From positions 14,301-23,802 of the forward strand of contig DBOG01000023.1 in NCBI GenBank assembly GCA_002299915.1: DNA of 9,502 bases, given 5' to 3'. Positions within the stretch are counted from its first letter, which is position 1, and every line of letters begins with the position of its first letter. Both the position numbers and the translations under genes were made by a program. Below are positions 6,541 through 9,502 of this stretch, piece by piece. Under the pieces are notes generated by a model. It saw only the letters and a list, made by a program, of their open reading frames with translations, had not been told where the DNA came from and ran no database searches. Source of the stretch: Proteobacteria bacterium UBA652 (GTDB taxonomy: Bacteria > Pseudomonadota > Gammaproteobacteria > Nitrosococcales > Methylophagaceae).

Positions 6541-7972
6541 ATGAATATTTCCCAAGAATTATTGCGCGCCCTGCCAAAGGGCATGGTGCTGCTCGGCGAT
6601 GAAAACACGCGGCCATTTGAATGCGATGGCTTGAGTGTCTATCGGCAGAAGCCATTGGCGGTTGTGTTGCCAGAAAATATTGAGCAGATTAAACAGGTGT
6701 TGGCGATCTGTAAAAAATACAATACGCCCGTGGTAACAAGGGGCGCGGGAACCGGTTTGGCCGGCGGCGCGATGCCGTTAGAAAATAGTGTGGTGTTGGG
6801 ACTTTCTCGGCTGAGTAAAATAATCTCGATTGATGTGGCTAATAAACAAGCCGTGGTGCAACCGGGGGTGAGAAACTTAGCGATTACGGAAGCAGCTGCG
6901 CCACATGGTTTGTATTATGCGCCCGATCCGTCATCCCAAATAGCCTGCACAATTGGCGGTAATGTGGCGGAAAATTCAGGCGGTGTGCATTGTTTGAAAT
7001 ATGGCTTAACCGTGCATAATGTGATTGTGATTAAAATGCTAACGTTGGCAGGCGAAGAATTGGTTTTGCACCGCGACGATGATGGCTTGGGTTTGTTGGC
7101 GCTTATGCATGGTTCGGAAGGCTTATTAGGGGTGATTACAGAGGTGACGGTTGCATTGCTAGAAAAACCTGAACGGGCGCAAGTGGTGATGGCGGGTTTT
7201 GATAGTGTGCGAGCGTGTGCCGAGGCGGTTACCCATATTATTCAGGCAGGCATTATCCCAGCAGGTTTAGAGATGATGGATAAATTTGCGATTGAGGCTG
7301 CGGAGGCCTATGCGCATGCCGGTTATCCGCAAGAGGCACAAGCGCTATTATTATGCGAGCTAGATGGTGATGTGGAGATAGTTGAAAAAGAAGTCGCCCG
7401 TGTTTTAGCTATTTTATCGGATGCGGCGAGTTTAACGGTATCGCAGAGCGAACAAGAACGTTTAACCATGTGGCAAGGGCGGAAATCAGCATTCCCCGCC
7501 GTGGGGCGCTTATCGCCTGATTATTATTGTATGGATGGCACGATACCTCGGCGGCATTTGGCAGCGGTGTTAGAGAAAATAAATAGCTTATCCGTACATT
7601 ATCAATTACGGGTCGCCAATGTGTTTCATGCGGGCGATGGGAATTTGCATCCACTGATTTTAGTATGATGCGAATCAGCCGGGAGAATTAGAAAAAACCG
7701 AAGCTTTTGGCACCGAAATATTAACGTTATGCGTTGAAATGGGTGGTAGCGTAACGGGTGAACATGGGGTGGGGATTGAAAAATTGGATGCGATGTGCAG
7801 CCAATTTGAGTCGCCAGAATTAGAGATATTCCACCAGATTAAGGCGGTGTTTGATCCTGCAGAATTATTGAACCCGGGCAAAGCAGTGCCGACCTTGCAT
7901 CGTTGTGCAGAGCTGGGCGGAATGCATGTGAACCAAGGGAAATTGCCTTTTCCTGAATTGGAACGATTTTGA
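6541..7972 (+). pseudogene. glcD: glycolate oxidase FAD subunit GlcD, interrupted by a one-base frameshift
   Basis: GlcD is the FAD-binding catalytic subunit of membrane-associated glycolate oxidase. The first frame runs from the ATG at 6541 (GGAAGG just upstream) to TGA at 7666-7668. Its 375 residues include the FAD-binding TRGAGTGLAGGAMP (66-79), APDPSSQIACTIGGNVAEN (127-145), YYCMDGTIPRR (328-338) and HAGDGNLHP (363-371). Homology continues without a gap in the next frame from 7664 (YDANQPGE, then GSVTGEHGVG, FDPAELLNPGK, LHRCAE and LPFPELERF) to TGA at 7970-7972. Dropping one base in 7660-7666, best A7662 or G7663, restores a 476-residue GlcD (E. coli: 499, with a longer N-terminus). As written, the product would lack its last 102 residues, including the GEHG region. 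No frameshifting motif is seen. It overlaps the glcE start by one base. This is either real inactivation or a sequencing error. Confidence 0.9.
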
Positions 7973-8532
7973 TGGAAATCGAGGAGATCCAACAGCAGGT
8001 GATAGATGCAAAAACAGTGCAAATCACAGGTGAAAAAACTAATAACCCTAGCTATTTAAGTCTGGCGAATTACGCAGGAATAGTAGAATACTTCCCAGAG
8101 GAACTGGTGATGACGGTGAAGGCGGGCACAACACTCAATGCTATCCAACAGTGTCTGGCAGAAAATGATCAGGGCATGCCATTCCCGATAATAGATGATG
8201 AAAAAGCAACCATTGGTGGAGCGTATGCCATTGGGAATGCGCTCTTGCGTGATGCGGTGTTGGGCATCAAAATAATTGATGGGCAGGGACGAATATTGAG
8301 TTTTGGTGGGCAGGTAATGAAAAATGTAGCGGGTTATGATGTCACACGGCTATTAGTCGGCTCTCAAGGCAAGCTGGCGGTGATCTGTGAGATAAGTTTT
8401 AAAGTGTTGCCACGGGCCTATCTTACTTTAGAGCCGGCGGTTGGCAAGAATGAGGTGACCGGCAGTGCGCTTAGAACACAAATAGAGCAAGGCTTGAAAC
8501 AGGTGTTTGATCCGCGCGGCGTGTTTATTTAA
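7972..8532 (+). CDS. glcE: shortened glycolate oxidase subunit GlcE, 186 aa
   Basis: GlcE is the second FAD-domain subunit of glycolate oxidase. The ATG at 7972 overlaps the glcD stop (TGATG), with GGAA eight bases upstream; a TTG one codon earlier is unlikely. The protein has 186 residues against about 350 in E. coli. Residues 33-64 fit the FAD-binding PCMH fold (NYAGIVEYFPEELVMTVKAGT), and FGGQVMKNVAGYDVTRLLVG (111-130) with ISFKVLPR (141-148) match E. coli GlcE closely. About 160 residues are then missing, and only the extreme C-terminal signature LKQVFDPRGVF remains, without the usual NPGR ending. A segment near residues 88-93, where E. coli has GPRRPWSGS, is also shorter. Both losses keep the frame open. 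It may be a decaying gene or a compact functional variant. Its stop overlaps glcF (TAATG). Confidence 0.85.
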   Translation: MEIEEIQQQVIDAKTVQITGEKTNNPSYLSLANYAGIVEYFPEELVMTVKAGTTLNAIQQCLAENDQGMPFPIIDDEKATIGGAYAIGNALLRDAVLGIKIIDGQGRILSFGGQVMKNVAGYDVTRLLVGSQGKLAVICEISFKVLPRAYLTLEPAVGKNEVTGSALRTQIEQGLKQVFDPRGVFI

Positions 8533-9502
8533 TGCAAACGAAGTTACCAAAACAACTGAGTGACAGCGCGATAGGTAAAAAAGCCGATGAGATTTTACGA
8601 TCCTGTGTGCATTGTGGTTTTTGCTTGGCCACCTGCCCGACCTATCAACTATTAGGTAATGAATTGGATTCCCCTCGCGGCCGGATTTATCTGATTAAAT
8701 CGGCATTAGAAGACAATAAATTTAGCGTCGATAGCTTAGGGCATTTAGATAGTTGTTTAACCTGCCGTTCGTGTGAAACGACTTGTCCATCAGGCGTGAA
8801 ATACAGTGAATTGCTTGAAATTGGCCGAGAATTAGCTGAACCAAATAGGCCGTTATGGCAAAAAATAGCGCGATATAGTGTGCGCCAATTATTAACGCGA
8901 CCTAATGTATTTAAGGTTGTTGGTCGTCTTGCGCGGCATAGTAGCCCGCAGACGCCAGAGATAAATCAAACGGGTCAGAAGGGCCGGGTTTTATTGCTAA
9001 CAGGCTGTGTGCAGCCAACGCTAACGCCAGCCACCAATCATGCGACTAAGAATGTATTGGCGAAGTTGGGCTATGCGGTTACGGAAACGGCTTTGCAAGC
9101 GTGTTGTGGTGCAGTGAATCATCATACGAGTGCACCACAAGCAGCGTTGGTGCAGATTAAGCGTAATATTGATGATTGGTCTGCACAACTGGCTAACGGG
9201 GTGGTGGCGATCATTTCCACAGCGAGCGGCTGCGGGGTGATGGTGAAAGATTATCCAACTCTATTTCAGCCCGATGATGATTATTATGAATCAGCTGTTC
9301 GGGTGGCAAAACAGACGCAGGACATTGCAGAGTTTCTATCAGATAAGGATTTATCTGCATTTGCGACACAAAAAACCAAATTATCCTACCATGCGCCGTG
9401 TACGCTGCAACATGGTCAGAAATTGCCAAACTTAGTCGAAGGATTATTAGCGACATTAGGCTACGAACTGAACCCTATTATAGATTCACATTTATGCTGT
9501 GG
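8532..9502 (+). CDS. glcF: glycolate oxidase iron-sulfur subunit GlcF (3' end cut off by window)
   Basis: The frame opens at the ATG overlapping the glcE stop by one base and stays open to the right edge, giving 323 complete codons; E. coli GlcF has about 407. Two [4Fe-4S] cluster motifs are intact: CVHCGFCLATCP (C25, C28, C31, C35) and CLTCRSCETTCP (C75, C78, C81, C85). The CCG-type cysteine-rich part follows with TGCVQPTLTP, ACCGAVNHH, TASGCG, HAPCTLQH and SHLCCG just at the edge, all in the expected order. GlcF passes electrons from the flavin subunits to the respiratory chain. The stretch between the two cluster motifs and the first CCG block is somewhat shorter than in E. coli. No ribosome-binding site is evident, so translation probably depends on coupling to glcE. 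No damage is visible in this part. Confidence 0.95.
   Translation, partial: MQTKLPKQLSDSAIGKKADEILRSCVHCGFCLATCPTYQLLGNELDSPRGRIYLIKSALEDNKFSVDSLGHLDSCLTCRSCETTCPSGVKYSELLEIGRELAEPNRPLWQKIARYSVRQLLTRPNVFKVVGRLARHSSPQTPEINQTGQKGRVLLLTGCVQPTLTPATNHATKNVLAKLGYAVTETALQACCGAVNHHTSAPQAALVQIKRNIDDWSAQLANGVVAIISTASGCGVMVKDYPTLFQPDDDYYESAVRVAKQTQDIAEFLSDKDLSAFATQKTKLSYHAPCTLQHGQKLPNLVEGLLATLGYELNPIIDSHLCC

Noticed and set aside
7655..7672. Programmed +1 frameshift to make full GlcD
   Set aside because: No slippery codon of the prfB type (CTT before TGA), no internal Shine-Dalgarno at the needed spacing, and the P-site codon GTA would pair poorly after slipping to TAT. Other glcD genes known to me need no frameshift.
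7675..8027. Minus-strand frames of 62 and 115 codons opposite the end of glcD and start of glcE
   Set aside because: They are shadows of the glcD and glcE frames, which carry clear homology on the plus strand.

Overview
The window looks like chromosomal sequence from a moderately AT-rich gammaproteobacterium. Pol I, L13, S9, GlcD, GlcE and GlcF all resemble the enterobacterial proteins closely by memory, and an outer-membrane FadL-type porin and a lipoprotein show a Gram-negative envelope. The genus cannot be named from sequence alone. I see no RNA genes, insertion sequences, phage genes or CRISPR arrays, and no gene-free stretch longer than 300 bases.

Layout: from 1 to 6492 everything reads on the minus strand. 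In order of transcription these are a class V glyoxylate aminotransferase (6492-5380), the ribosomal pair rplM-rpsI (5280-4453) with a near-consensus promoter and a strong UUCG-loop terminator, then polA (4217-1467) followed 19 bases later by a small lipoprotein (1447-1265), and finally a FadL-family outer-membrane protein (1160 to beyond the left edge). From 6541 rightward the strand switches, and the glycolate oxidase genes glcD, glcE and glcF run to the right edge with one-base overlaps at glcD/glcE and glcE/glcF.

The aminotransferase and glcDEF are divergent across only 48 bases. They make a sensible metabolic unit: glycolate is oxidised to glyoxylate by GlcDEF, and glyoxylate is transaminated to glycine by the aminotransferase. 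The interesting part is the state of this operon. glcD carries a single-base frameshift near its 3' end (around 7660-7666). glcE encodes only about 186 residues instead of about 350, because the central and C-terminal oxidase region is missing while the extreme C-terminal signature remains. The glcF part that is visible is intact. This is either an operon in decay or, if the glcD shift is an assembly error, a glycolate oxidase with a miniature GlcE subunit. I found no clearly new multi-gene system; the mini-GlcE is the best lead.
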